Of a stretch of 64,000 bases of DNA, positions 17,206 through 26,296 are shown one piece after another. Origin of the DNA: Thermoplasmata archaeon. GTDB taxonomy: Archaea > Thermoplasmatota > Thermoplasmata > Lutacidiplasmatales > UBA184. Numbering within the stretch: the stretch's first letter is position 1; each line of letters opens with the position of its first letter. The position numbers and the translations under genes are program-made. The stretch is from contig JAKASQ010000003.1 in NCBI GenBank assembly GCA_021828195.1, positions 23,516 through 87,515 of the forward strand. Direction: 5' to 3'. Below the pieces are notes generated by a model. It was given only the letters and a program-made list of their open reading frames with translations. It made no database searches and was not told the DNA's origin.

Positions 17206-18009
17206 TCAGCCGCTCGGACCGGCTCGGTTGGGATAGTCGACCAGGTCGTCCGGCTGTTCCACCACCAACAGATGGCCCATCCGCTTGCGCTTGGTGTCGA
17301 GGTACGGCCCGTTGACCTGGTTCGCGGGGACCACGATCGGGATGCGACCCACGATCCGAACCCCGTGGCGTTCCAGGTCGGCCAGTTTCTGCGGGTTGTT
17401 GGTCATCACCTTCACCGACTTCACGTGCAGCGAGGCGAGCATGTGCGCGGCGATGGCATAGTCGCGTTCGTCCGCCTTGAAGCCGAGGAGTTCGTTCGCC
17501 TGGACCGTGTCGTACCCCGCGTCCTGAAGCTCGTAGGCTCGGATCTTGTTGGTGAAACCAATCCCGCGACCCTCCTGCCGGAGGTACAGTACGACCCCCG
17601 TGTCCATCTTGCCGATGCGCTCGAGCGACTCGATGAGCTGATCGCGGCAGTCGCACCGCAGCGAGCCGATGGCGTCCCCCGTGAGACATTCGGAGTGGAT
17701 CCGCACCGGGACCGCCTCCTGTTCGAAGATATTCCCGTGGACGAAGGCCGCGTGCTCCTTCCGATCAAGGTTGTTCCAGAACGCTACCACCTGGTAGTCC
17801 CCGAAGCGGGTCGGGAGATCCGCCGCCGCCTCCAGCCGTACGCAGATCTCGGGGTGCTCGGGGCAGTCGTGCCCCTCGTTCTCCTTTACCAGCCGAGCGA
17901 CCGTCTCCCGGGGAATGCCCATCGCCACCCACTCGCCTCCGGTACCGTTCACCTCCGACAAGTAGAAAGAGACGGCGGGGACAGGGTACGATCGCCCGTT
18001 ATCGTCCAC
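17206..18009 (-). CDS. ribA: GTP cyclohydrolase II (RibA)
   Basis: Opens the GTP imidazole ring as the first step of riboflavin synthesis. The 267-residue sequence has the zinc site SECLTGDAIGSLRCDC, the catalytic LRQEGRGIGFTNKIRAYELQ block with the conserved Arg and Tyr, and the TNNPQKLADLERHG motif near the end. An N-terminal extension of about 65 residues precedes the enzyme core. Most archaea use the unrelated GTP cyclohydrolase III (ArfA), so a RibA-type enzyme here suggests old transfer from bacteria. No other rib gene is adjacent. Confidence 0.92.
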   Translation of the reverse strand: MDDNGRSYPVPAVSFYLSEVNGTGGEWVAMGIPRETVARLVKENEGHDCPEHPEICVRLEAAADLPTRFGDYQVVAFWNNLDRKEHAAFVHGNIFEQEAVPVRIHSECLTGDAIGSLRCDCRDQLIESLERIGKMDTGVVLYLRQEGRGIGFTNKIRAYELQDAGYDTVQANELLGFKADERDYAIAAHMLASLHVKSVKVMTNNPQKLADLERHGVRIVGRIPIVVPANQVNGPYLDTKRKRMGHLLVVEQPDDLVDYPNRAGPSG

Positions 18010-18021
18010 GCGAGGGTACGA

Positions 18022-18095
18022 CGGGCCCGAGGGGATTTGAACCCCTGACCTTGCGGTTAAGAGCCGCCTGCTCTGCCGGCCTGAGCTACGGGCCC
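18022..18095 (-). tRNA. tRNA-Lys (anticodon CTT)
   Basis: The reverse strand folds as a complete tRNA: acceptor GGGCCCG with CGGGCCC, D-arm GCTC/GAGC, anticodon loop CTCTTAA giving CTT, and T-arm GGGG-TTCAAAT-CCCC. The discriminator is G and CCA is not encoded. No intron. The first anticodon-stem pair is G-A. A TATA-like CCTTTATCAAA lies about 34 nt upstream. Confidence 0.95.
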
Positions 18096-18122
18096 ATCGC
18101 CAAACTCGGCGACCCGGCTCGC

Positions 18123-18133
18123 TTTGATAAAGG
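18123..18133 (-). promoter_or_regulatory. TATA box of tRNA-Lys
   Basis: CCTTTATCAAA on the minus strand is centred about 33 nt before the first base of the tRNA, the normal distance for an archaeal tRNA promoter. Confidence 0.65.
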
Positions 18134-18171
18134 CTCCCGCGCCGCGGAGGGACCCGGATCGCGTCACCGGT

Positions 18172-18720
18172 TCATCGCTTCCGGGCCCGACGCGATCCCG
18201 TGCTGGAGCGCCGCGCGCGTTCGAGGCGCGCGAGCGTCCCGCGAAGTTCACGGGCCCCTTGTCGGCACATGAGGGCCCGCCCGCGCGCTGACGGAATGAG
18301 GGCGACGGATTCCGACAGCTCGACGAACATCGTGAGGGAGCGGCGCAGGTGCTCGATCGCCCACTCGGGACGCGCGGCGGGATCGACGATGTCGAGGATG
18401 AGGCGGCGCAGCTCCATGTACCGCCCCCCGCCGTCCCGGATCCGCGCCCGCATCACGGCGAGTCGCGCGCGCCCCCTCGGGGTGACGAGGTAGACCTTGC
18501 GTCCGCCCCGGGCTTCGGTCCGGGCGAGCTTCTGCCGGACGAGGCTCTTCAAGATTGGATAGACCGCACCGGCTCCCGGCCGCCATCCTCCCTTCGTCGC
18601 TTCGCCGATGCGCTCGGCGAGCTGCCAGCCGTAGATCGGTTCGCGGCTCATTTGATGGAGCGCGTACATGCCGATCATCCCGCCGGGCCAGTTCCGGAGC
18701 GGTCGCGCCGAAGGTGCCAC
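18172..18720 (-). CDS. PadR-family transcriptional regulator
   Basis: A 182-residue winged-helix repressor. The N-terminal domain has the PadR pattern: MIGMYALHQM, EPIYGWQLAERIGE, then GAVYPILKSLVRQKLA and GRKVYLVTPRGRARL, where the wing lies. A helical C-terminal half would form the dimer. PadR proteins often control drug or stress genes. It is divergent from pirin with about 240 bases between them, so autoregulation or control of pirin is possible. GTG start, with a strong TATA box about 23 nt upstream. Confidence 0.85.
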   Translation of the reverse strand: MAPSARPLRNWPGGMIGMYALHQMSREPIYGWQLAERIGEATKGGWRPGAGAVYPILKSLVRQKLARTEARGGRKVYLVTPRGRARLAVMRARIRDGGGRYMELRRLILDIVDPAARPEWAIEHLRRSLTMFVELSESVALIPSARGRALMCRQGARELRGTLARLERARRSSTGSRRARKR

Positions 18721-18737
18721 GCCGGAAGGAGCGCCCG

Positions 18738-18747
18738 ATTTTATATA
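18738..18747 (-). promoter_or_regulatory. TATA box of the PadR gene
   Basis: TATATAAAAT on the minus strand is centred about 23 nt upstream of the GTG at 18720, predicting a leaderless mRNA. Confidence 0.7.
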
Positions 18748-18927
18748 TCGATACTGGGAGTCCGCTCCCTCACTCCCGGACCGCCCGTCCGCGCTCCGGC
18801 CGAGATCGGGGGATGCGGTTCGATGTGGCGGAGGGCCGATCGACGCCCCCTCCGTCTGCGGGGGAAGAACGGCCTCCGAACGGTCCGGTCGTACGCGTCG
18901 GGCAGTGGCGTTCGCGTCCCCGAGCCC

Positions 18928-18934
18928 TTATAAG
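18928..18934 (+). promoter_or_regulatory. TATA box of the pirin gene
   Basis: TTATAAG is centred about 31 nt before the GTG at 18962, supporting a start at 18962 or the ATG at 18971. Confidence 0.65.
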
Positions 18935-18961
18935 TTACTTTGCGCCATCTGATGTACGAAA

Positions 18962-19846
18962 GTGATTCCGATGACCGCGCCACGACGTTCTGTAACCCGC
19001 CGTTTCCCCGGAATTCCCACGCTGGAGGGCGCTGGCGTGCGGCTGCGGCGGTCGTTTTCGAACGGGCAGGTTCCATTGTTCGATCCGTTCCTCCTGCTCG
19101 ACAACTTTGGGTCGGCGAACCCCGCGGAGTACATGGCCGGGTTTCCCTGGCATCCCCACCGGGGGATCGAGACCGTGACCTACATGCTCGAGGGGCGGAT
19201 TGCCCACGGAGACACCCTTGGAAACTCCGGCGTGATCGACGCCGGTGATGTCCAGTGGATGACCGCGGGCAGCGGGATCATCCATCAGGAGATGCCCGAA
19301 CGCGCGGAGGGCCGGATGTCGGGGTTCCAGCTCTGGGTCAACCTCCCCGCGCGCCAGAAGATGGTCGTGCCGGCGTACCGGGGCCTCGGGGCGTCGGAGA
19401 TCCCCGAGGTCGAGACCGACACGGGCAATCGCGTCAAGGTCGTAGCCGGATCGTTCGGTACCGCGCACGGTCCGGTGTCGGGCCTCTCGGTCGATCCAAC
19501 GTACTTGGATGTCCGGGTGCCCGCGGGAGGATCGTTCGATATCCCAACGCACCCCGGCTACACCGCCTTCGCACACACGATCGAGGGATCGGGTCACTTC
19601 GACGCGAACGGCGAGGTCGTGGCGAGCGCGGGAGAGACCCTGCTCTACGGTCCCGGAGAGTCGATCCAAGTCGACGCCGGGGACGCTTCGCTGCGACTCC
19701 TGCTGGTCTCCGGTCGCCCGTTGCACGAGCCCGTGGCGTGGTACGGGCCGATCGTCATGAACTCGCAAGAGGAGCTCGTACGGGCCGCGCGCGAGTTGCG
19801 CAGCGGGGAGTTCATCAAGCACCCTCGTCCGATCGACGAGGAGTAG
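18962..19846 (+). CDS. Pirin-family protein
   Basis: A 294-residue double cupin. The N-terminal cupin has the iron-binding pattern PFLLLDNFG ... WHPHRGIETVTYMLEG ... GSGIIHQEMPE, where the His/His/His/Glu ligands are present; the C-terminal cupin follows and includes an FAHTIEGSG strand. Pirins have been described as quercetin 2,3-dioxygenases or redox-sensing co-regulators; the real substrate here is unknown. Its 3' end overlaps the end of lysK on the other strand by 32 bases. Confidence 0.9.
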   Translation: MIPMTAPRRSVTRRFPGIPTLEGAGVRLRRSFSNGQVPLFDPFLLLDNFGSANPAEYMAGFPWHPHRGIETVTYMLEGRIAHGDTLGNSGVIDAGDVQWMTAGSGIIHQEMPERAEGRMSGFQLWVNLPARQKMVVPAYRGLGASEIPEVETDTGNRVKVVAGSFGTAHGPVSGLSVDPTYLDVRVPAGGSFDIPTHPGYTAFAHTIEGSGHFDANGEVVASAGETLLYGPGESIQVDAGDASLRLLLVSGRPLHEPVAWYGPIVMNSQEELVRAARELRSGEFIKHPRPIDEE

Positions 19847-20882
19847 GCATCGCCTCTCCGGCGGCCAGCGTCTCGAAGGCGTGGGCGAGCACGCGAACCG
19901 CGCGGTCGAGGTCCCCGACCTCCAGGAACTCTCCGTCGGTGTGGTCGAGGCGTGAATCTCCGGGCCCGTATGCGGCTCCTCGCACGCGCCAGGCCGGCGC
20001 CACGAGGTTGAGATCAGAGGTCCCCGTCTTTCGCCAGAGGGTCGGTCTCCCACCGGCCACCCGGATCCCTTGGGAGAGCGCAGCGACTACCCGATCGAGG
20101 CGATCCCCTTCGTACGGGTCGAGCTCCACGAGCGGCTCGATGGTCTCGGGGCCGCCGTCGCGCGGGAGCTGGGCGAGGAGGGCCGCGGCCCCGGTTCCAG
20201 GAGGGATCCTTAGATCGACCACCGCCTCCACGCGCTCCGCGCCCCCGTCCATCGTGGTGGCAATGGAAACGACCTTGAAGGTCAAGGAACGGAACGGGGT
20301 GGGGCCCGTTCGCCGCGCCACCTCCTGCCGCAGGCCCTGGATCCACTCCACCGCACGATCGGCGGTGGACGCGGTTGGTGTCGAAAGGTGAGCGCGGTCG
20401 CCAAGGAAGGTGGCCTTCAGACGAAGATCGCCCTTGTACCCGACGGCGAGTCCGTCCCACCCGCTCGGCTCTCCCGCGATCACGTACTCCGGTCGGAACG
20501 CTTCCAGGAGCGCACGGGCCCCCCGGCTATCGGTCTCTTCGCCGACCGCTGCGACCACTACGACCTCCCCTCGAGTGGGCGCGTTCCGACCCGCCAGTAA
20601 GGCGGCAGCGAGTGGCCCCTTCGCGTCGCACGCGCCTCGCCCGTAGATGCGGGTTCCCTGGCGCCGGACCGGCAAGGCCCCCTCGACGGTATCGATATGC
20701 CCGAGGAAGAGGATTTGGGGGCGGCCGGAACCTCGCCTCGCGATCCCATTCCCCGCCACATCGCTTGAGACCGAATAGCCGAGCCTTTGGGCGAGGGCCC
20801 GGAACCGCGCGACGGCCTGCGCTTCATGTCCGGAGGGGCTGTAAGCCTCCAGCAGCTCGACCAGGACCTCGGGATCATCCAT
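19815..20882 (-). CDS. lysK: [LysW]-lysine/[LysW]-ornithine hydrolase (LysK)
   Basis: An M20-family zinc peptidase of 355 residues that releases the finished amino acid from the LysW carrier in the last step of the pathway. Metal-binding and catalytic motifs are LFLGHIDTVEG, GRGACDAKGPLA and AVGEETDSRGA, with AGEPSGWDG after them. It is the last gene of the operon, overlapping lysJ by eight bases. The family also includes acetylornithine deacetylases, but the context fixes the assignment. Confidence 0.92.
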   Translation of the reverse strand: MDDPEVLVELLEAYSPSGHEAQAVARFRALAQRLGYSVSSDVAGNGIARRGSGRPQILFLGHIDTVEGALPVRRQGTRIYGRGACDAKGPLAAALLAGRNAPTRGEVVVVAAVGEETDSRGARALLEAFRPEYVIAGEPSGWDGLAVGYKGDLRLKATFLGDRAHLSTPTASTADRAVEWIQGLRQEVARRTGPTPFRSLTFKVVSIATTMDGGAERVEAVVDLRIPPGTGAAALLAQLPRDGGPETIEPLVELDPYEGDRLDRVVAALSQGIRVAGGRPTLWRKTGTSDLNLVAPAWRVRGAAYGPGDSRLDHTDGEFLEVGDLDRAVRVLAHAFETLAAGEAMPTPRRSDEGA

Positions 20883-22032
20883 TCGCGAGAACCTCGGAGA
20901 TCGCGGCCAACCCGGCGGACCAGTCCGCCTCGGAGATGACGAGGGGGGGAAGCAGTCGGATGACGTTCGGTCCCGCTCCGATCGCGAGGAATCCCCGCTC
21001 GCGAAGCGCCTGGAGGTGCGGGGCGGCCCGCTCCTTGAGCTCGATCCCGATCAGGAGACCGAGACCCCGGACCTCACGGACGCGAGCGCTCGGAGAGCGA
21101 CGGAGCCGCGCCATCGCCTCGACCCCAAGACGTTCAGCGCGTTCGTCCAGGCGCTCGGAGACGAGGTAGTCGAGGGCCGCACGTCCCGCCGCGCAGGCGA
21201 GCGCATTTCCGCCGAACGTGGAGTGGTGGGTGCCACGGAATCGACGCTCGACGTCCTCGGTCGTGATCGTCGCGCCGATGGGGATTCCACCGGCGAGCGA
21301 CTTGGCGAGGACCAGGATGTCGGGGAGGATCCCCCACCGCTCGAAGGCGAACCGACGCCCGGTCCGGCCCATGCCCGTCTGGATTTCGTCGAAGATGAGA
21401 AGCGCACCGCTGCGATCGCAGATCGTGCGGGCCGCGTGGAGATACTCCGGGTCGATGACGTGCACTCCCCCTTCTCCCTGGACCAGCTCTAGAATGACCG
21501 CGGCCGTCGTTGGGCCCACGGCCCGATCGAGCTGGGCGGCGTCGTTGTACGGCACGTGGGAAAAGCCGGGAACGAGAGGCTCGAACGGTTCCCTCAAATC
21601 ACGCCGCCAGGTCGCCGAAAGTGCCCCGAACGTCCGCCCGTGGAACCCGCGCAACGCGGCAACGAACCCCGGCCGGGCGGTCGATGAGCGGGCGAACTTC
21701 AACGCCGTCTCCATCCCCTCGGCCCCGGAATTCGATAGGAAGACCCGGTCGAGGGAGGGCGGCAGGAGCTCCAGGAGACGCTGAACGAAGTCGTGCCGGG
21801 GAGGGGTGTCGCACGCGCTTCCGACGTGGATGAGCTGCCGCGCTTGCGTCTCGATGGCGTGCACGATGGCCGGATTGGAGTGGCCGAGATTCCCCACCCC
21901 GAGGGAGATGCCAAGATCCACGAACGATCGGCCCCGATCGTCCCAGAGCCGGGCGCCCTCGCCTCGGACGATCGTGATCTCGCGCCGTCCCACCGCCGCG
22001 AACTCTCCCCGAACGGGTGGGGCATCGCTCAT
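20875..22032 (-). CDS. lysJ: [LysW]-aminoadipate semialdehyde/glutamate semialdehyde transaminase (LysJ)
   Basis: A class III PLP aminotransferase of 385 residues that aminates the LysW-bound semialdehyde. The substrate and PLP regions are visible: NSGAEGMETALKFAR, FHGRTFGALSATW, IFDEIQTGMGRTG and the Schiff-base lysine in VLAKSLAGGIPIG. It is the ArgD-like member of the operon and overlaps lysZ by four bases. Dual use for ornithine and lysine is typical when only one set exists. Confidence 0.92.
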   Translation of the reverse strand: MSDAPPVRGEFAAVGRREITIVRGEGARLWDDRGRSFVDLGISLGVGNLGHSNPAIVHAIETQARQLIHVGSACDTPPRHDFVQRLLELLPPSLDRVFLSNSGAEGMETALKFARSSTARPGFVAALRGFHGRTFGALSATWRRDLREPFEPLVPGFSHVPYNDAAQLDRAVGPTTAAVILELVQGEGGVHVIDPEYLHAARTICDRSGALLIFDEIQTGMGRTGRRFAFERWGILPDILVLAKSLAGGIPIGATITTEDVERRFRGTHHSTFGGNALACAAGRAALDYLVSERLDERAERLGVEAMARLRRSPSARVREVRGLGLLIGIELKERAAPHLQALRERGFLAIGAGPNVIRLLPPLVISEADWSAGLAAISEVLANG

Positions 22033-22823
22033 TCGATCACCGTGCCGTGACCGGCCAGGGCGTGTTCGACCGGCTCGGGGACCGTCGACGAGGCGATCAC
22101 GATGCGGCCGACCCCCCCGGCTGCGGCCTCTTTGGCCGCGAGGATCTTCTTGCGCATTCGCCCCTCGGCGTACGGCATCATGGAGTCGACCGCATCGCGG
22201 GAGACCGAGTCGAACCGGCTCTCCGGATCGTGCCGATCGCGCAGCACGCCGCCCACATTCGTGAGCAGGAGGAGCGTTTCGGCGCCGAGCGCCACCGCGA
22301 CCTGAGCGGCGACTCGATCCGCGTCGACATTCAGCAATTCTCCCGTGCGGGAGATGGCGGGCGGCCCTACGACCGGAACGTACCCGGCGCCCAGCAATAC
22401 CCGGAGCAGATCCGCACGCACCTCCTCGACGACGCCGGAGCGGTCGTCCTTCACGCGAACGACCCTTCCGTCTTCGATCGCGCGGCTCGCCTCCTTCTTT
22501 CGGGCGATCAGGAGGCCCCCGTCCGCCCCACTGAGTCCCACCGCACGCACGCCGAGCGCACCGAGCGCGCGGACGAGCTCGGTCTGGATCCGTCCGGCCA
22601 TCGCCAGCACCACCACGTCCATGTGCTCGGAGTCGGTGTGTCGGGATACGACTCCGCTCGGAGACGTGTAGTACTTCGAGGGGCGGCCCATCGACCCGCT
22701 CAGTCGATCGATCTCCCCCGAGCCACCGTGGACCAGCACGTAGTCCGTGCGGCGCGCGAGATCAGCGAGCACGGGGCCCGCCTCGTTGCCCTCGGCGCCC
22801 CCGATCTTGATGACGATCGTCAT
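22029..22823 (-). CDS. lysZ: [LysW]-aminoadipate/[LysW]-glutamate kinase (LysZ)
   Basis: An amino-acid kinase family protein of 264 residues that phosphorylates the side-chain carboxylate of the carrier-bound substrate. Motifs: VIKIGGAEG at the N-terminus, VLVHGGSGEI, a substrate segment RPSKYYTSPSG, and NVDADRVAAQVAVALGA for ATP binding. It is shorter than bacterial ArgB, as expected for LysZ. It starts four bases after the lysY stop. Confidence 0.92.
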   Translation of the reverse strand: MTIVIKIGGAEGNEAGPVLADLARRTDYVLVHGGSGEIDRLSGSMGRPSKYYTSPSGVVSRHTDSEHMDVVVLAMAGRIQTELVRALGALGVRAVGLSGADGGLLIARKKEASRAIEDGRVVRVKDDRSGVVEEVRADLLRVLLGAGYVPVVGPPAISRTGELLNVDADRVAAQVAVALGAETLLLLTNVGGVLRDRHDPESRFDSVSRDAVDSMMPYAEGRMRKKILAAKEAAAGGVGRIVIASSTVPEPVEHALAGHGTVIE

Positions 22824-22827
22824 GGCT

Positions 22828-23856
22828 CTAGATCGGATGCAGGCCGGGGAACTCGAGGCCCATCGTCTCGGGAAACCCCGCCGCCACGTTCAGCGCTTGC
22901 AGGGCGTTGCCGGCGGCTCCTTTCATCAGATTGTCGATCGCGGAGGTAGCGATGATCCGGCCCGTATGGACATCGAGCGCGAAGCCGATGTCGCAGTAGT
23001 TCGACCCGCTGAGCACCTTCGGTTCCGGTTCCCGGTGGATGCCATCGGCCTCGTGCACGATCCGGACGAACGGCTCGGAACCGTACGCGGCCCGGTAGAC
23101 CCTCCAGATCTCCTTCTCGTCCACGGGCGCCCGCAGGAACGCGTGGCTCGTCGATAGGACGCCGCGGACTGCCTCGACCGCATGCGCCGACATGCCGATC
23201 TTCGCTCCCGTCTCCTGTTCGATCTCCGCGGTGTGCCGATGGCCGGCGGGCGCATAGAGGCGCATCGAGCCCGAGCGCTCCGGGTGGGACGACGCGGGGC
23301 CACTGTCGCTGCCTCCGGCCGAGGACCCGCTCTTGGCGTCCACGACCACCGGCCGATCCGTATCCACAAGGCCGGAGGCCACGAGGGGTCGCAGGGCGAG
23401 GATCGTCGCCGCCGCGATGCATCCAGGGTTGCTGATCAACGAGGACCCGCGGATCTCCTCGCGGTGGAGCTCGGGCAGGCCGTAGACCGAACGAACGAGC
23501 AGTTCGGGATGCGGGTGAGCGACCCCGTAATATTGCGGATACAGGCTGGGGTCCTTCAGCCGGTGGTCAGCGCTGAGATCGACGACGATCCCCCCTCGAG
23601 CGAGCCACTCGGGCATCCGATGCATCGATTCGCGGTGCGGAACCGCGACAAAGGTCACCTCGGCGGGCTTGAGCTCGCCGTGGGGGACGAATCTCAGATC
23701 CGTCGTTCGACGCAGGTTGGGATGAGCCCGGGTCACCGCTTTGCCGGCCATCGAGTCGGAGGAGACCTGCTCGAGCTCGATGCGCGGGTGTCGGAGGAGG
23801 AGGCGCAGAAGTTCGCCACCGACGTATCCGCTGCCGCCCACCACGGAGGCTCTCAT
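22828..23856 (-). CDS. lysY: [LysW]-aminoadipate 6-phosphate/[LysW]-glutamyl 5-phosphate reductase (LysY)
   Basis: An ArgC-like NADPH-dependent reductase of 342 residues. The Rossmann entry is VVGGSGYVGGELLRLLL, the catalytic cysteine is in SNPGCIAAA, and the GHRHTAEIEQE segment holds the conserved histidine region. It overlaps lysX by four bases. It reduces the acyl phosphate made by LysZ. Confidence 0.92.
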   Translation of the reverse strand: MRASVVGGSGYVGGELLRLLLRHPRIELEQVSSDSMAGKAVTRAHPNLRRTTDLRFVPHGELKPAEVTFVAVPHRESMHRMPEWLARGGIVVDLSADHRLKDPSLYPQYYGVAHPHPELLVRSVYGLPELHREEIRGSSLISNPGCIAAATILALRPLVASGLVDTDRPVVVDAKSGSSAGGSDSGPASSHPERSGSMRLYAPAGHRHTAEIEQETGAKIGMSAHAVEAVRGVLSTSHAFLRAPVDEKEIWRVYRAAYGSEPFVRIVHEADGIHREPEPKVLSGSNYCDIGFALDVHTGRIIATSAIDNLMKGAAGNALQALNVAAGFPETMGLEFPGLHPI

Positions 23857-24704
23857 CGTCGGGCGACCTCGGCGACGTAATCGAGGATGCGGTCGGCGAT
23901 GTCGAGGCCGGTCGCCGCCTGTAGGGACTTGAATTCGGGGGTGGGATTGACCTCATGGACCACGAGCCCGCTGGGGGCTTCCATCAGGTCCACCGCGAGG
24001 ATGCCTCCGCCCATCGCCTCGGCGGCGCGGATCGCGAGTGCGCGCACGGGCTCCGGAGGTTCGAAAGCCTCGGATTCGGCCCCACGGGCCGCATTGGTCC
24101 GCCAGTCGCTCGAACGTCGGTACATGGCTCCCACCACCGTCCGTCCGATGACCAAGACGCGCAGATCGCGATCGGGCTTGGGCACGTACTCCTGTACGTA
24201 GAACACGGAGTGCTGCGGAGAGGCGAGCGCGACCTTGTGCTCGATGATCTGCTCCGCCTCCTCGCGGTTGTGTACGCGGGCCATCAGTCGACCCCACGAG
24301 CCGATCGGAGGCTTCAGGACGGCGGGGTAGCCGATCTGATCGAGCGCGATCAACGCCGCCTCCGGGGTGAGCGCCACGATTGTTCGGGGGGTCGGGATCC
24401 CGGCCTCCCGGAGTCGCAGAGATCCGAGAATCTTATCGCCGGCCCGTTCGATGACGTCGGCCGCGTTGACGGTGGGGATTCCGTAGTGGGCGAAGAAGCG
24501 CATCGCGTACAGGCCGCGGGAGTGACTGACCGAACGGTTCAGGATCACGTCGACAGGCAGGTCCGGCGGTTCCAGGTCGAAGGCCATCCGCTCGTCGTCG
24601 AGGCGCTCGACCGTGATCCCACGGGCCTCGGCGGCCTGGAGGATCTGCTTCTCTTCGGGTCGGACGATGGTCAGGAAAATCCCGAGGCGGAGGGCGTCAC
24701 TCAC
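23853..24704 (-). CDS. lysX: LysW alpha-aminoadipate/glutamate ligase (LysX/ArgX)
   Basis: An ATP-grasp ligase of 283 residues, related to RimK, that attaches alpha-aminoadipate or glutamate to the C-terminal glutamate of LysW. Visible parts: the N-terminal FLTIVRPEEKQI domain, ATP-grasp residues in YPAVLKPPIGSWGRLM and RDLRVLVIGRTVVGAMYR, and the metal-binding EVNPTPEFKSLQ. Whether it prefers aminoadipate or glutamate is not decided by these motifs. GTG start, overlapping lysW by eight bases. Confidence 0.9.
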   Translation of the reverse strand: MSDALRLGIFLTIVRPEEKQILQAAEARGITVERLDDERMAFDLEPPDLPVDVILNRSVSHSRGLYAMRFFAHYGIPTVNAADVIERAGDKILGSLRLREAGIPTPRTIVALTPEAALIALDQIGYPAVLKPPIGSWGRLMARVHNREEAEQIIEHKVALASPQHSVFYVQEYVPKPDRDLRVLVIGRTVVGAMYRRSSDWRTNAARGAESEAFEPPEPVRALAIRAAEAMGGGILAVDLMEAPSGLVVHEVNPTPEFKSLQAATGLDIADRILDYVAEVARR

Positions 24705-24858
24705 CCCAGTCTTCCGCCTCCTTCGGGGCCAGCTGGACCGCGGTCGGTAGAGTCGTCACGACCTCGAGCTCGGTCCCGCAGTCGGTGCACGGAAAGATCT
24801 CTCCGGCCACCATGGCGGCGCATTCGACGTGGGCATCGCACGCTGGGCACTCGGTCAT
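24697..24858 (-). CDS. lysW: Amino-group carrier protein LysW
   Basis: A 53-residue acidic carrier too short for the supplied track. It has four zinc cysteines (C4, C7, C24, C27 in TECPAC and PCTDC) and ends in EDWGE, the exact C-terminal tail whose last glutamate carries the growing amino acid. Its ATG overlaps the argH stop (ATGA) and it overlaps lysX by eight bases, so translation is coupled. This gene fixes the identity of the whole operon. Confidence 0.96.
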   Translation of the reverse strand: MTECPACDAHVECAAMVAGEIFPCTDCGTELEVVTTLPTAVQLAPKEAEDWGE

Positions 24859-26279
24859 TTCGGTTCCTCCTGGAGCAGCTCCTCGATGAGCCCGGCCGAT
24901 CGGCCGAGCGAGGAGAGGGATGATTGCGCGACGCGCATGCGCGCGTCCGCGAGCTCGATCTGGTGTCGGACGGCGGTTGGGGCGGGGCCCCCGGGGGAGA
25001 GCCGACCGGCCAGCGGATCGGACGGATCGAACGTCCAGGCCGCAGCGGAAGGGCCGGGCCCGAGGCCGACCACGCCCTCGGCGTCCTCGAAGCGCCCACC
25101 GTGCGCGGCGACGTGGGCCGCGATCCGCTCATGCGCCTCTCGGAAGGGGACGCCGTGCCGGACGAGGTGCTCGGCCGCGTCCGTCGCGCGAAGCGCCGGA
25201 TCGGTCGCGGCCTCTCGCATGCGCTTGCGCTCGAACTCCAGGACGGGAACGGCCGCGGTCAGGGCCGCCAGCGTGGCCTCCGTAGTCGAAAGGGCGTCCA
25301 GAACGGGGGCCTTGTCTTCCTGAAGGTCTCGGTTGTAGGCGAGCGGCAGCCCCTTAAGCGTCACGAGCAGGGCGAGCAGATCGCCGATCGTCCGTCCGGC
25401 CTTCCCACGCGCGAGCTCGGCCACGTCGGGGTTGCGCTTTTGCGGCATCAGGCTGCTGCCCGAACCGAGACCGGGGCTTGCACGGAGATATCCGAACTCG
25501 GTCGACGCCCAGAGGACCAGCTCCTCTCCCATCGAGCTGAGATGCACCGAGAGCAGCGCGAGGTCGAAGGCGAGTTCCGCGAACCCATCTCGATCGCTGA
25601 CCGCGTCCAGGGAGTTCTCGAACGGGTGATCGAACCCAAGTCGACGGGCGACCCGATCCGGCTCGATCGGAAGGGTGGATCCGGCGAGCGCCCCCGCTCC
25701 GAGTGGGGAAACGTTCGACCGAGCGGCGGTCGCCAGGAGCCGATCGACGTCCCGCTGGAGCCGCCAAAAATGGGCGAGCAAGTGATGCGCCAAGGTCACG
25801 GGCTGCGCCCGCTGGAGGTGGGTGTACCCGGCGAGCGGCGTCTCGATCTCCTGGCGTGCGCGTTCGAGCAGCTTCGAGGCGAGTTCGTGAGTGCGCTGGG
25901 CGACGGAGGAGATCGCGACCCGCAGGAAGAGGCGCTCGTCCAAGGCGACCTGATCGTTCCGGCTACGCGCCGAGTGGATCTTGCCTCCGAGCGGGCCCAC
26001 CAGTTCCGTGAGCCGAATCTCCAGGTTCGTGTGCACATCCTCGAGGTCCTCCCTCCAGTCAAAGGATCCCTCGGCGAGCTCCCGGGCGATGCGACGGAGA
26101 CCGCCTCGGAGAGTCTCGACCTCGCTCGCGGATAGGATCCCCGCGTGCCCGAGCATCTCGGCGTGCGCGATGCTTCCCGCGAGATCGTACCGCGCAAGCG
26201 CGCGGTCCACCGAGAGCGAGTTGAGGAAGCCGGCGGCGGGCGTGCGAACGTACGCGGGAGCGGGGGTCGAGGTCGTCAT
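24855..26279 (-). CDS. argH: Argininosuccinate lyase
   Basis: Splits argininosuccinate into arginine and fumarate. The 474-residue protein has the family motifs: DVHTNLEIRLTEL, SARSRNDQVALDERL, TATHLQRAQPV-like YTHLQRAQPVTLAHH, and the signature GSSLMPQKRNPDVAELARG with the catalytic serine loop. ATG at 26279 is chosen because the longer frame upstream overlaps argG. It lies between argG and lysW in the operon. Confidence 0.94.
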   Translation of the reverse strand: MTTSTPAPAYVRTPAAGFLNSLSVDRALARYDLAGSIAHAEMLGHAGILSASEVETLRGGLRRIARELAEGSFDWREDLEDVHTNLEIRLTELVGPLGGKIHSARSRNDQVALDERLFLRVAISSVAQRTHELASKLLERARQEIETPLAGYTHLQRAQPVTLAHHLLAHFWRLQRDVDRLLATAARSNVSPLGAGALAGSTLPIEPDRVARRLGFDHPFENSLDAVSDRDGFAELAFDLALLSVHLSSMGEELVLWASTEFGYLRASPGLGSGSSLMPQKRNPDVAELARGKAGRTIGDLLALLVTLKGLPLAYNRDLQEDKAPVLDALSTTEATLAALTAAVPVLEFERKRMREAATDPALRATDAAEHLVRHGVPFREAHERIAAHVAAHGGRFEDAEGVVGLGPGPSAAAWTFDPSDPLAGRLSPGGPAPTAVRHQIELADARMRVAQSSLSSLGRSAGLIEELLQEEPK

Positions 26280-26296
26280 GCTGAGCTCCCACGCGA

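Noticed and set aside
17056-18048. 330-residue plus-strand ORF opposite ribA
   Set aside because: Antisense to an unambiguous GTP cyclohydrolase II.
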